From: Acidobacteriota bacterium
GTDB lineage: Bacteria; Pseudomonadota; Alphaproteobacteria; Acetobacterales; Acetobacteraceae
Assembly (NCBI GenBank): GCA_903970435.1
Contig: CAJCIS010000124.1
Coordinates: 1 to 33,319 of the forward strand
Length of the DNA: 33,319 nucleotides
Direction: 5' to 3'
The first letter of the stretch is position 1. Every line of letters starts with the position of its first letter. This document shows positions 1 through 7,579 of the stretch, one piece after another. A program made the translations under genes and the position numbers. The notes under the pieces are model-generated. The model ran no database searches and was not told where the DNA came from. It saw only the letters and a program-made list of their open reading frames with translations.

Positions 1-40
1 GTTTTTTGTTTCTTTTTTCAAAAAAGAAATACTTCCTTCC
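1..40 (+). repeat. A/T-rich hairpin repeat unit, F orientation (copy 1, cut by window edge)
   Basis: First copy of the roughly 42-bp interspersed family. The hairpin arms TTTCTTTTTT and AAAAAAGAAA are visible, followed by the TACTTCC flank. The left end of the unit is outside the window. The unit overlaps the 3' end of the minus-strand TerC gene and supplies that gene's final codons and stop. Confidence 0.9.
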
Positions 41-629
41 CTAACCTTTGCCAAACCTCCTGGGACCCATCCCAAATCATACGCCCCGCCACAACCACCA
101 CCACCACCAACCCGAGCCAAGCGATCCAACGATATCGTTCCAACAACCGCGCCAGGAAATTCGCGGCAACGCCCATCAGCAGCACAGACAGCGCCAGTCC
201 GCCCACCATCACCCACACATGTGCATGAGCCGCCCCGGCCACCGCCAGCACATTGTCGAGGCTCATGGAAAGATCGGCGACAGCAATCCGTAGAATCGCC
301 TGACGCAACGACTTGCGGGTGACGCCGCCTTGCGCCCCGTGTGCGCCACCGCGCAATTCGCGGTACATCTTCCAGCACACCCAAATGAGCAGAATGCCGC
401 CCGCCAAGGTCAGGCCGAGTACCGCCAGCAGCTGCACCGCCACCAGCGACAGCATTATTCGGATCAGTGCCGCCGTTCCCACGCCAAGCGCGATGGCGCG
501 CCGCCGCTCGGGCGGCGGGAGGCCCGCCACCGCCATGCCCACCACGACCGCGTTGTCGCCGGCGAGCGTCACATCGATCAGCACAACCTGCAGCAGGGCC
601 AGCAGGGCGCCGGCGTCATTGTGCGTCAC
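18..629 (-). CDS. TerC/YjbE-family integral membrane protein
   Basis: A 203-residue protein made almost entirely of hydrophobic helices. It carries the family-typical acidic membrane motifs: DVTLAGDNAVVVG near residues 19-31 and DLSMSLDNVLAVAG near residues 118-131. The repeated 'DN' signature is characteristic of TerC (Pfam TerC, YjbE-like subgroup), which is associated with metal, especially manganese, export or metal loading of exported enzymes. Length fits the short YjbE-type form. I see no yybP-ykoY-like leader in the short upstream region. The last residues (about KEVFLF) and the TGA stop are encoded by the A/T-rich repeat at 1-40, so the natural C-terminus has probably been rewritten by the repeat. 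The gene is divergent from purB, with a repeat pair between them. Family assignment is firm; substrate is not known. Confidence 0.88.
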   Translation of the reverse strand: MTHNDAGALLALLQVVLIDVTLAGDNAVVVGMAVAGLPPPERRRAIALGVGTAALIRIMLSLVAVQLLAVLGLTLAGGILLIWVCWKMYRELRGGAHGAQGGVTRKSLRQAILRIAVADLSMSLDNVLAVAGAAHAHVWVMVGGLALSVLLMGVAANFLARLLERYRWIAWLGLVVVVVVAGRMIWDGSQEVWQRLGKEVFLF

Positions 630-669
630 GAAACTGGCCGGCTTGCCGTCACGCCGTCTTCCTCCTAGG

Positions 670-795
670 GAAGCAATTCTTCTTTGAAAAAAAAGACCAA
701 AAAACCTTTACTTTGTTCAATGCGTGCGTTGAGTCCAAGCGCCCGCATAGAATAAAGGTTTTTTGTTTCTTTTTTTCAAAAAAGAAATACTTCAT
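670..795. repeat. Inverted pair of A/T-rich hairpin repeats (R 670-711, F 754-795)
   Basis: Two copies of the interspersed unit face each other across about 42 bp, so the whole region is one long imperfect palindrome. Each copy also contains its own TTCTTTTTT-type hairpin. The spacer holds a small GC-richer stem (CAATGC/GCGTTG). The pair lies between the divergent TerC and purB starts. The F copy is open in the purB frame and would give a false N-terminal extension. Confidence 0.92.
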
Positions 796-825
796 TCCTT
801 CGCCTATACGGCCGGAGAGCATCTG

Positions 826-2169
826 TTGGTTCCTCGTTACACAAGACCCGTCATGGCCGCCATCTGGGCGCCCGAGAACCGCTACCGCATCTGGTTCGAG
901 ATCGAGGCGCTTGCCTGCGAAGCCATGGCGCACATTGGCGCCATCCCGGAAGCCGCGGCGGAGGTAATCCGCCAGCGCGGGGCTCCGGCACTTGCGGCGA
1001 TCGGCCCGGACGACATTGCGCGCATCGATGCGATCGAGCGCGAAACGCGGCACGACGTGATCGCCTTCCTCACTTGGCTCGCCGAAAAGATCGGCCCCGA
1101 GAGCCGCTTCGTCCATCTCGGCCTCACCAGCAGCGACGTGCTGGACACCTGCCTTGCGGTGCAACTGACCCAGGCTGCCGACCTGCTGCTCGCGGACCTC
1201 GATGCTGTGCTGGCCGCGCTGCGGCGCCGCGCCCTGGAGCATAAATACACGCCCACCATCGGCCGCAGCCATGGCATTCATGCCGAACCGACCAGCTTCG
1301 GCCTCAAGCTCGCGGGCCATTTCGCCGAATTCGCCCGCGGCCGCGCGCGACTGGTCACGGCGCGCGGTGAAATCGCGACCTGTGCCATCAGCGGCGCGGT
1401 CGGCACGTTCGCGCATGTCGATCCGCGGGTGGAGGCGTATGTCGCGGCAAGGCTCGGCCTGGCGACCGAGCCTGTTTCGACCCAGATCATCCCGCGCGAC
1501 CGCCATGCGATGTTCTTCGCCGTGCTGGCGGTGATCGCGAGCGGCGTGGAGCGGCTGGCGATCGAGGTGCGCCATTTGCAGCGCAGCGAGGTGCGTGAAG
1601 CGGAAGAATTCTTTCATGCGGGCCAGAAGGGCAGCAGCTCCATGCCGCACAAACGCAACCCGGTGCTATCCGAGAATCTCACCGGACTTGCGCGCATCGT
1701 GCGTGCGGCCGTGGTGCCGGCGCTGGAGGATGTGGCGCTGTGGCACGAGCGCGACATCAGTCATTCCAGTGTCGAACGCACCATCGGGCCGGATGCGACG
1801 GCAACGCTCGATTTCGCGCTCGCCCGCCTGGCCGGCATGATGGAAAACCTGCTGATCTACCCGGACCGGATGCGCACCAACCTGGAGAGTCTGGGCGGCG
1901 TGGTGCACAGCGGCGAGGTGTTGCTTGCCCTCGCCCGCGCCGGCATTTCGCGCGAGGCGGCCTACGAAATCGTTCAGCGCAACGCCATGGCGACATGGAC
2001 GAAACTGGGCACGACGGGTGGCAAAACGTTTCGCGAGAACCTCGACGCCGACCCGGACGTCGCGGGGCACGTGCCTGCAGGTGTGCTCGACGCGGCGATG
2101 GCGATGGACATGCATTTGCGCGCGGTGGACACCGTGTTTGCGCGCGTCTTCGGGGAAACCGCGCCATGA
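826..2169 (+). CDS. purB: Adenylosuccinate lyase
   Basis: PurB cleaves succinyl-AMP to AMP and fumarate, and SAICAR to AICAR, in cytosolic purine synthesis. The 447-residue product shows the fumarase/aspartase superfamily blocks. They are TSSDVLDT, the catalytic-His block GRSHGIHAEP, and the signature GSSSMPHKRNP at residues 269-279. I place the start at the TTG of 826: it gives an N-terminus MVPRYTRP, matching alphaproteobacterial PurB, and has GGAGAG at 813-818 at good spacing. The frame is open further upstream to a TTG at 763, but that extension is the translated A/T-rich repeat and should not be annotated. The stop overlaps the next start by ATGA, so the two genes are translationally coupled. 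Function very secure; start secure. Confidence 0.97.
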   Translation: MVPRYTRPVMAAIWAPENRYRIWFEIEALACEAMAHIGAIPEAAAEVIRQRGAPALAAIGPDDIARIDAIERETRHDVIAFLTWLAEKIGPESRFVHLGLTSSDVLDTCLAVQLTQAADLLLADLDAVLAALRRRALEHKYTPTIGRSHGIHAEPTSFGLKLAGHFAEFARGRARLVTARGEIATCAISGAVGTFAHVDPRVEAYVAARLGLATEPVSTQIIPRDRHAMFFAVLAVIASGVERLAIEVRHLQRSEVREAEEFFHAGQKGSSSMPHKRNPVLSENLTGLARIVRAAVVPALEDVALWHERDISHSSVERTIGPDATATLDFALARLAGMMENLLIYPDRMRTNLESLGGVVHSGEVLLALARAGISREAAYEIVQRNAMATWTKLGTTGGKTFRENLDADPDVAGHVPAGVLDAAMAMDMHLRAVDTVFARVFGETAP

Positions 2170-2819
2170 AGGAGAATCCGTTCGAGGCCGTCGCGCGCTA
2201 TTGCGATCGTGAGTTGCAGGCGCCGTTTGCGCAACGGCTCCTGGCGCATAGCGAGGCCGCGATGCGGGAGGCCGGTCTGGTGCCGACCGACCTCCCCGAA
2301 CGTCTCGGCCAGGATCCTTACCTGATGCTGTTCACGGTGGTGGTGGAGGATTTCACCACCCGGCCGGATGCGCCAGGCGGCGTGCGCGTGGCGGACGCCT
2401 ACCTCAAACGCCATGGCTGGAAGCTGACGCCATCCGCCCGAAAGCTGATCCAGCGAGTGCGGGACTCGGTGATGGGCCTGTACGAAGTGACGGGGCTCAA
2501 GCCGGGCCACGGCCTCGAGCTGCGCGATCTGTTGCTGGACGGGCCTGACTTCAAGGTGGCGCAGCCGAGGCTGGCCGGCGTACTGCCGGTGGGCTGCCTG
2601 CTCGGCGCACGCGTGCTGCAGCTCGATGAAGGTGCCACCCTCAGCGGCGGCGTCCTGCCATTCGAGGAAGAACTGCGCGAACAGGTCGTGACGTATATCC
2701 GTGACGCCGCGGAACTCGGCGATCGCCCGATCAGGAACGATGAACTTGCCGGCCTGGCACCGCATATCAGTAATGTGTGGCTCAAGATGACGCTGGCGGA
2801 GGCGGCGGCGAAAGACTGA
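2166..2819 (+). CDS. Uncharacterised protein coupled to purB
   Basis: A 217-residue soluble protein that I do not recognise as a named enzyme. The centre holds a conserved-looking block, SVMGLYEVTGLKPGHGLELRDLL (split: SVMGLYEVTG and LKPGHGLELRDLL, about residues 97-119). This is followed by a segment compatible with a small beta-rich fold (VLPVGCLLGARVLQL). Similar 'YEV..v.PG.GL.LRDLL' blocks occur in some SEC-C/plasmid-ORF-type uncharacterised proteins, but that resemblance is from memory and weak. The start ATG overlaps the purB stop (ATGA), and the gene ends 11 bp before a repeat pair, so purB and this gene form a two-gene transcription unit. In many alphaproteobacteria the gene beside purB is a short DUF1476 protein; this one is not that. 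Confidence 0.8.
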   Translation: MKENPFEAVARYCDRELQAPFAQRLLAHSEAAMREAGLVPTDLPERLGQDPYLMLFTVVVEDFTTRPDAPGGVRVADAYLKRHGWKLTPSARKLIQRVRDSVMGLYEVTGLKPGHGLELRDLLLDGPDFKVAQPRLAGVLPVGCLLGARVLQLDEGATLSGGVLPFEEELREQVVTYIRDAAELGDRPIRNDELAGLAPHISNVWLKMTLAEAAAKD

Positions 2820-2830
2820 GAAGTCGGCCG

Positions 2831-2976
2831 AGGAAGGAAGTATTTCTTTTTTGAAAAAAAGAAACAAAAAACTTTTGCCTTATCCTTACGGTGACGCCTA
2901 AGCCATCAGCGCGACGGCATGCACCGAACAAAGTAAAAGTTTTTTGGTTCTTTTTTTCAAAAAAGAACGACTTCCT
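2831..2976. repeat. Inverted pair of A/T-rich hairpin repeats (R 2831-2877, F 2934-2976)
   Basis: The R copy has the T:A version of the basal stem pair (TTTC.../...GAAA). The F copy has the G:C version (GTTC.../...GAAC). This is one of the compensatory changes that argue for a conserved stem. The spacer is about 56 bp. The rest of the 303-bp gene-free stretch 2820-3122 (2977-3122) holds no gene or clear promoter that I can support. Confidence 0.92.
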
Positions 2977-3122
2977 GTTCCTTTGCCAGAATCTGCCCGG
3001 TAAATCGTGCCGAGCAGCGCAAACTTCATTTCATTCCGTGCAAGATATTCCGGAGGCTGACGCATTGACGAAGGAACGACGCAAAAAAGCTCTTCGCCGC
3101 CGGATATGCGTGTAGTTGAGCT

Positions 3123-3860
3123 ATGTGCACTCTTGTCCTGCTTCATCGGCCTGGCAGTGCCACGTGGCCGTTGCTGCTCGCGGCAAACCGTGATGAGATG
3201 CTGGCGCGGCCCTGGCTGCCGCCCGCTTCACATTGGGTGGATCAGCCCGAAACCGTGGGCGGGCTGGACACGCTGGCGGGAGGCACTTGGCTTGCAGTGA
3301 ACGCGGCGGGCGTTGTGGCGGGCGTTCTAAACCGCACGGGTTCGCTCGGACCGCAAACCGGCAAACGCAGTCGCGGGGAGCTGCCGCTGCTGGCGCTCCG
3401 GCATGCGAGCGCGGCCGCGGGCGCGGCCGCGCTGGCCGAGCTGGACGCAGCCGAATGGCGCAGTTTCAATTGCGTGGTCGCGGACAGCGACGCCGCCTTC
3501 TTCGTGCGCGGCCTGGGCGCGGGACCGGTAACCTCCGTGCCCCTGTCCCCCGGCTTCAACCTTGTCACCGCGTCCGATCCCAACGACCTTACGCAAAAGC
3601 GGGTGGCGCGCTACCTGCCGCTGTTCCACGCGGCGCCGGCCCCCGAGCCGCCGGACTGGGGCGTTTGGCCCGCGTTGCTGGCAGATCGTACCGGCCCGAT
3701 CGAAGCAGCGCTCTGCGTCCCGGAGACTAACGGATTTGGTACCGCCAGCTCCATGCTGATCGCCCTGGCGCCGGGCCGCCGGATGATGCGGTTTTGGCCG
3801 GTGGGCAACGCCGCCCACGACGCGGCAGCCTTCAGCGCGGTCCCAACCTCGCCAGGGTGA
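3123..3860 (+). CDS. NRDE family protein (TANGO2-like)
   Basis: A 245-residue protein starting MCTLVLLHRPG with the diagnostic NRDE motif at about residues 24-27 (LAANRDEMLARP). It also has the GGTWLAVN and TGSLGPQTGKRSRGELP blocks of the NRDE/TANGO2 family (PF05742). Cys2 directly after the initiator Met is the family hallmark and fixes the start at 3123. It is thought to become an N-terminal nucleophile, although the enzymatic activity of the family is unsettled. TANGO2 homologues have been linked to haem and lipid handling; that is family knowledge, not visible here. The 3' end overlaps the convergent DUF1640 gene by 29 bp, and there is no repeat unit at this boundary. Confidence 0.9.
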   Translation: MCTLVLLHRPGSATWPLLLAANRDEMLARPWLPPASHWVDQPETVGGLDTLAGGTWLAVNAAGVVAGVLNRTGSLGPQTGKRSRGELPLLALRHASAAAGAAALAELDAAEWRSFNCVVADSDAAFFVRGLGAGPVTSVPLSPGFNLVTASDPNDLTQKRVARYLPLFHAAPAPEPPDWGVWPALLADRTGPIEAALCVPETNGFGTASSMLIALAPGRRMMRFWPVGNAAHDAAAFSAVPTSPG

Positions 3861-4317
3861 GCACGGCGCCCAGGATCACGACGGTCTGCATGCCGATCGC
3901 GCCGAGCATCCATTTCAGGATGTCGGCCTTGGTTTCGGCCAGGCTTTTCTCAAGTCCGGCCTTGGTTGCGACTAAGCTTTTCTCAAGTCCGGCCTTGGTT
4001 TCGGCCAGGCTTTTCTCAAGTCCGGCCCTGGTTTCGGCCAGGCTTTTCTCAAGTCCGGACTTGGTTTCGGCCAAATTGGACTTCGCCACGGCCAGACCGA
4101 CCTGAAGTTCATTCCGAAGCGCGGCCAGACCGACCTGAAGCTCATTCCGAAGCGCGGCCAGGCCAACTTGAAGATCGGTCTTCGTCGCGAGCGCCGACAA
4201 ATCCACGTCCTGCGATTGCCGCACGATCCGAGTAACCACCTCGGCCTGCATGTCTGTGAATCCCACAGACATGAGCTCCTTGACCACGGCGTAGGTGTCG
4301 AAAGTCACGACGGTCAT
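3832..4317 (-). CDS. DUF1640-type coiled-coil membrane protein with hendecad repeats
   Basis: A 161-residue protein in three parts. Residues about 4-35 form a DUF1640-like head (FDTYAVVKELMSVGFTDMQAE). Residues about 40-132 are a long charged coiled coil built of 11-residue repeats: three LQVGLAALRNE-type units, then five SLAETKAGLEK-type units. A single C-terminal membrane helix follows (about 136-158, LGAIGMQTVVILGAVLTLA). This layout matches the DUF1640/CCDC90-like family, related to mitochondrial MCU-regulator-type proteins. The bacterial role is unknown, and the protein is predicted to be tail-anchored with its coil in the cytosol. The start overlaps the stop of the upstream ribbon-helix-helix gene (ATGA), so the two are co-translated. 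The 33-bp DNA repeats make copy-number change by slippage likely. Confidence 0.82.
   Translation of the reverse strand: MTVVTFDTYAVVKELMSVGFTDMQAEVVTRIVRQSQDVDLSALATKTDLQVGLAALRNELQVGLAALRNELQVGLAVAKSNLAETKSGLEKSLAETRAGLEKSLAETKAGLEKSLVATKAGLEKSLAETKADILKWMLGAIGMQTVVILGAVLTLARLGPR
3925..4155. repeat. Two sets of in-frame 33-bp tandem repeats
   Basis: Set one has near-identical units at 3925-3957, 3958-3990, 3991-4023 and 4024-4056, with a decaying fifth at 4057. Set two has units at 4090-4122 and 4123-4155, with a partial third after 4156. Each unit encodes exactly 11 residues. This is the hendecad period of a coiled coil, so changes in copy number would keep both the reading frame and the coil register. 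Confidence 0.93.
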
Positions 4318-4496
4318 TCGCCTGCCATGCCCGCGTTCTCGGGCTTCGTGGCGTCCAGCCCGCGGGCGATCAGGTGGCGGATCGCCTCCGACTCGGAGCT
4401 GAAGCGGTTCTCAAAGCGGTACTCGTCCACTGCCCGTGCGAGCTGTGCAGGCAAGCTGACCTGCTTTCGAACGGGGGCTGTGGATGGCCGTGGCAT
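4314..4496 (-). CDS. Small ribbon-helix-helix (CopG-like) protein
   Basis: A 60-residue protein with the ribbon-helix-helix pattern: a short strand (KQVSLPAQLARAVDEY), then two helices containing SESEAIRHLIARGLD. Such proteins are dimeric DNA-binding repressors and often antitoxins. A strong Shine-Dalgarno (AGGGGG on the minus strand, about 5 nt before the ATG) supports the start. Its stop overlaps the DUF1640 start by ATGA. The partner does not look like a RelE/ParE-type toxin, so I call it a DNA-binding regulator of a two-gene module rather than an antitoxin. It is divergent from purC. Confidence 0.78.
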   Translation of the reverse strand: MPRPSTAPVRKQVSLPAQLARAVDEYRFENRFSSESEAIRHLIARGLDATKPENAGMAGE

Positions 4497-4553
4497 GCCG
4501 ACCCCCTATCAGCCGATTATGAGTTTGTCAGTAAGAAACCGCTCCGGCACCCC

Positions 4554-4572
4554 GTGTGCGGTGGACGCACAC
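4554..4572. promoter_or_regulatory. Perfect 7-bp inverted repeat in the purC upstream region
   Basis: GTGTGCG, a 5-nt loop, then CGCACAC, lying 70 bp before the purC start and 58 bp before the divergent ribbon-helix-helix start. It could be an operator for either gene or an mRNA hairpin in the purC leader. I cannot choose between these from the sequence. No convincing sigma70 promoter was found next to it. Confidence 0.4.
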
Positions 4573-4642
4573 ATGCCTGGGGGTTCCTTTCCGGCCCGGA
4601 ATACGCCTGCTATACGCCCAGGCTCTGATGCAAGGAGCCGCC

Positions 4643-5407
4643 ATGGCCCGCCGCCGCCAGCTCTACGAGGGCAAAGCCAAGATCCTGTTCGAAGGACCGG
4701 AGCCGGGCACGCTCGTCCAGTACTTCAAAGACGACGCCACGTCCGGCAACGGCACCAAGAAGGGGGTGATCACCGGCAAGGGGGTGCTGAACAACCGGAT
4801 CAGCGAATACCTTATGATGCGCCTCGGCGAGGTCGGCATACCAACGCACTTTGTCCGCCGGCTGAACATGCGCGAGCAGCTCATCCGCGAAGTGGAGATC
4901 ATTCCGCTCGAAATCGTCGTGCGCAACGTGGCCGCCGGGTCATTGTGCACCCGCCTCGGCATCCCGGAGGGCACCCGCCTGCCGCGCTCGATCATCGAAT
5001 ATTATTACAAAAACGACCAGCTTGGCGACCCGATGGTGGCCGAGGAGCACATTACCGCCTTCGGCTGGGCGAGCACGATGGACATGGATGACATCGTGGC
5101 GCTGACGTTGCGCATCAATGATTTCCTGACCGGCCTGTTCCTCGGCGTCGGCATCACGCTGGTCGATTTCAAGCTGGAGTTTGGCCGTCTCTGGGAAAAC
5201 GAGGACATGCGCATTGTGCTGGCGGACGAAATCAGCCCGGACAATTGCCGCCTGTGGGACGTGCGGACGAACGAAAAGATGGACAAGGACCGTTTCCGCC
5301 GCGATCTTGGCAAGGTGGAGGAGGCCTATCAGGAAGTCGCCAAGCGCCTGGGCATCTTGCCGGAGGCGGGAACGCGCGACATGAAGGGCCCGGAGTTGAT
5401 GCAATAG
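4643..5407 (+). CDS. purC: Phosphoribosylaminoimidazole-succinocarboxamide synthase
   Basis: SAICAR synthetase joins CAIR and aspartate with ATP in purine synthesis. The 254-residue product has the family's N-terminal ATP-grip ([16 protein letters not shown]), the central [10 protein letters not shown] block, the substrate block LVDFKLEFG, and the [14 protein letters not shown] signature. The start at 4643 has AAGGAG at 4632-4637. An in-frame ATG at 4628 would add five residues and lies upstream of this ribosome site, so I reject it. The gene is followed after 11 nt by purS. Length and motifs are normal for the family. Confidence 0.97.
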   Translation: MARRRQLYEGKAKILFEGPEPGTLVQYFKDDATSGNGTKKGVITGKGVLNNRISEYLMMRLGEVGIPTHFVRRLNMREQLIREVEIIPLEIVVRNVAAGSLCTRLGIPEGTRLPRSIIEYYYKNDQLGDPMVAEEHITAFGWASTMDMDDIVALTLRINDFLTGLFLGVGITLVDFKLEFGRLWENEDMRIVLADEISPDNCRLWDVRTNEKMDKDRFRRDLGKVEEAYQEVAKRLGILPEAGTRDMKGPELMQ

Positions 5408-5418
5408 GAGCGGATGGC

Positions 5419-5661
5419 GTGAAGGTTGCGGTAACCGTTTCGCTCAAGGATGGCGTGCTCGACCCGCAAGGCAAGGCGGTGGAGCACGCGCTGCACAATC
5501 TCGGTTTTGCCAACGTGACGGAGGTGCGAGTGGGCAAGGTAATCAGTTTCGATATTGAGGCGACCGACGCGGCGCAGGCGCGGTCGCAGGCCGGCGAGAT
5601 GGGCCGCCGGCTGCTCGCCAATACGGTGATCGAGCGTTTCGATGTGCAGGTGCAACCATGA
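5419..5661 (+). CDS. purS: Phosphoribosylformylglycinamidine synthase subunit PurS
   Basis: An 80-residue small subunit that bridges PurL and PurQ in the three-protein FGAM synthase. The sequence has the typical opening VKVAVTVSLKDGVLDPQGKA and the VGKVISFDIE block. The GTG start is chosen because AGGAG at 5406-5410 sits 8 nt upstream and because PurS proteins begin just there. It overlaps the next gene by ATGA. Unusually, purQ and purL do not follow; the next three genes are unrelated to purine synthesis. Confidence 0.95.
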   Translation: MKVAVTVSLKDGVLDPQGKAVEHALHNLGFANVTEVRVGKVISFDIEATDAAQARSQAGEMGRRLLANTVIERFDVQVQP

Positions 5662-5981
5662 GATCGCTGATTTTCGCCGCCTGCCTGCTGGCATGCGCGC
5701 CGGCCGCGGCACAGCGCGTCTCCCGGGTGAATGGCGGCAAGCTGATGACGCTGTGCGGGAGCACCGATGTGAAGGGGTGTGAAGCCTATCTCAGCGGCGT
5801 GGCCGATGCAGTGGGTGAGTTGAAGGACGCGCACGTGGCCTGCATTCCCAACAGCGTCACCGACCGGCAAATGCGCGAGGTGGTGCTCAAATTGTTGCAC
5901 AATGAGCCACAGAATCTGGAACGCCCAGGCGGCGGGCTGGTGTTGCGCGCCTATGCGAAGGCGTGGCCCTGCAACAAATAA
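5658..5981 (+). CDS. Rap1a/Tai-like secreted small protein
   Basis: A 107-residue protein with a clean signal peptide (MRSLIFAACLLACAPAAAQ). The mature part carries the Rap1a pattern: an early Cys pair (LMTLCGST, GCEAYLSGV), a central Cys (ACIPNSVTDRQMREVV) and a C-terminal AYAKAWPC. Family knowledge: Rap1a/Tai proteins include periplasmic immunity proteins against type VI secreted amidases, but the domain is widespread away from T6SS loci. No effector or T6SS gene is visible here, so an immunity role is not supported. Its start overlaps the purS stop (ATGA), and its 3' end overlaps the next gene by 19 bp. Confidence 0.82.
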   Translation: MRSLIFAACLLACAPAAAQRVSRVNGGKLMTLCGSTDVKGCEAYLSGVADAVGELKDAHVACIPNSVTDRQMREVVLKLLHNEPQNLERPGGGLVLRAYAKAWPCNK

Positions 5982-7579
5982 TTTCGACCCGCCGCCCGCC
6001 ATTGGCCCTGCTGGGGGTGGTGGCGGTGGCGGCATTGCTCGCCGGCTTCGCGTTGACTCGCCACGTTTTTTGGGATGATGAAGCCTATACGGCGCTGTTC
6101 GCGCGCAACGTGTTGCACACCGGAACGCTGACCGCGTGGGACGGCCATAACCTGACGGTGTTTCGGGGCGGCGAAACGCTGGATTCAAACCTCATCCAAA
6201 ACGAGGTATCGCCGCTGCAATTCTGGCTGGCGGCGGCCTCGATGGCGCTGTTGGGCGCCACGACCCTGGGCGGACGCCTGCCGTTCCTGCTCTGCGGACT
6301 GGCCGCACTGCCGGCGGTTTATTATTGGGCGCGCGCGTGGGTGCCTAACACGGATATGCCGCCGTGGTTGCCGGCCGGATTGCTGGCGCTCAACGTTCCC
6401 TTTCTCCTCTACATTGCGCAATGCCGCTACTATGCGCTCGTCCTGCTTCTGGTGCCGGCACTTTACGTTGCGTTCGCGCACGCAAGCGGGCCACACAAGC
6501 GCCTTTGGTTCGGTATCGGCGCGGTGCTTGCCGTGGCACTCGGTCTGTCGAATTACCTCGCCGCCGCGGCCACGGCTGGATCGCTCGCCGCCGCGGCGGC
6601 GATGAAGCCGTTTCGCTCTCAGAAAAACGTGGCGTTCGCCGCGATGGTTTCGCTGGTGACGACCGCTTTGCTGATTTATGTGCTGTCGCGCCCTGGCGTG
6701 TATGCGGCATGGCACGCGCGCCAGGGCGCGATGGGTTTCGTGCCGCACGCCGCAACATTGTTGTGGCGTGAGTTGCGCGATCTGGGGCCGTTCGAATTTT
6801 TTCCTTTGCTGCCGGTGCCGCTGCTGGCCGCCCCTTTCTTCGTCACAAGCCTGCGTCCGCTGCGCCCGCTTGCCCACTGCGCGCTGACGGTTCTCGTCAT
6901 GATGTCGGCCGCCCTCGTCGTGACCGCCGCCGCTTCGCCGCAGGATCCCGGCATGTCGTACTATGCCGATATGCGCTACGTGCTGGGTGTCATGGCGGCC
7001 GGCGTGTTTCCGACCGCCGCTGCCATATGGATCGTTTTCCGTTGGCACGGCCGTGCGGCCGGGTTGGCACTCGCGGCGCTTATCGTTTTCAGCAACGTTC
7101 CCTATCTGCCCGCCTGGCCGGCGCGCTGCACGCTCTGCGCCCGCATCGCCGAATTGGCGCAGCCTTATCCTTCCGGTACCGATGCGTTGCTGCACGCGGC
7201 GGCCGCCCTGCCGTCCGGCGCGCTGACCATGGTCGTGCCGGACTACATGACGTTGCCGCTGATGTTCTACCGGCCCGATTTGCGCTATCCCAACCTGCTC
7301 GACCCCGCCAAGCCGCTCGCCCCCGAGGCCCGTGCAAAAATGCCGCCCTGGATATACGCCGCCAGTACGACACCCGACGCGCTTCTGCGCGGCATCACCG
7401 CGTGGCCGCCGGCGCCGGGCCTGCGCGCCGGCGGCGTGCACCTGACACGCACGGCGATCGAACCGCATTTCTGGATCGACCGCACGCGGCCGGAACTGCC
7501 GTGGCACGGTTTTTCGCGCGACGCGGCGGCCGATGCGCGCGCCGGTTGGGCGCTCTACCGCCAGGACGCGCCGCCTTGA
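5963..7579 (+). CDS. GT-C type membrane glycosyltransferase (ArnT/PMT-like)
   Basis: A 538-residue polytopic protein with an N-terminal helix, then the acidic motif FWDDEAYTALFARN with D38, D39 and E40 on the first periplasmic loop. About ten further hydrophobic segments follow, then a soluble C-terminal part from about residue 400. This is the layout of GT39/GT83-like GT-C enzymes, which transfer sugars from polyprenyl-phosphate carriers on the periplasmic face. Acceptor and sugar cannot be read from the sequence. The GTG at 5963 is the earliest start; it lies inside the end of the previous gene, which implies translational coupling. The stop overlaps the next start as TTGA. Confidence 0.8.
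   Translation: MALQQIISTRRPPLALLGVVAVAALLAGFALTRHVFWDDEAYTALFARNVLHTGTLTAWDGHNLTVFRGGETLDSNLIQNEVSPLQFWLAAASMALLGATTLGGRLPFLLCGLAALPAVYYWARAWVPNTDMPPWLPAGLLALNVPFLLYIAQCRYYALVLLLVPALYVAFAHASGPHKRLWFGIGAVLAVALGLSNYLAAAATAGSLAAAAAMKPFRSQKNVAFAAMVSLVTTALLIYVLSRPGVYAAWHARQGAMGFVPHAATLLWRELRDLGPFEFFPLLPVPLLAAPFFVTSLRPLRPLAHCALTVLVMMSAALVVTAAASPQDPGMSYYADMRYVLGVMAAGVFPTAAAIWIVFRWHGRAAGLALAALIVFSNVPYLPAWPARCTLCARIAELAQPYPSGTDALLHAAAALPSGALTMVVPDYMTLPLMFYRPDLRYPNLLDPAKPLAPEARAKMPPWIYAASTTPDALLRGITAWPPAPGLRAGGVHLTRTAIEPHFWIDRTRPELPWHGFSRDAAADARAGWALYRQDAPP

Noticed and set aside
763..825. Longer purB start at TTG 763
   Set aside because: The added residues are the translated repeat unit; a ribosome site and family N-terminus support the TTG at 826.
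649..1650. Long minus-strand open frame opposite purB (and similar long antisense frames opposite other genes)
   Set aside because: It is a shadow of the GC-rich purB codon pattern, rich in Arg/Ala/His, with no recognisable domain and with repeat-derived ends.
3925..4155. CRISPR array
   Set aside because: The 33-bp units are contiguous with no spacers and are in frame within a coiled-coil gene.
4314..4496. Classical toxin-antitoxin pair with the downstream gene as toxin
   Set aside because: The downstream product is a DUF1640-type coiled coil with a membrane tail and shows no RelE, ParE, PIN or similar toxin motif.
5658..5981. Type VI secretion immunity locus
   Set aside because: Only the Rap1a-like domain is present; no effector, VgrG, Hcp or other T6SS gene lies nearby.
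6185..7507. 440-residue minus-strand frame opposite the glycosyltransferase
   Set aside because: Composition is Arg/Gln/His-rich shadow sequence; the plus strand encodes a clear polytopic GT-C protein.
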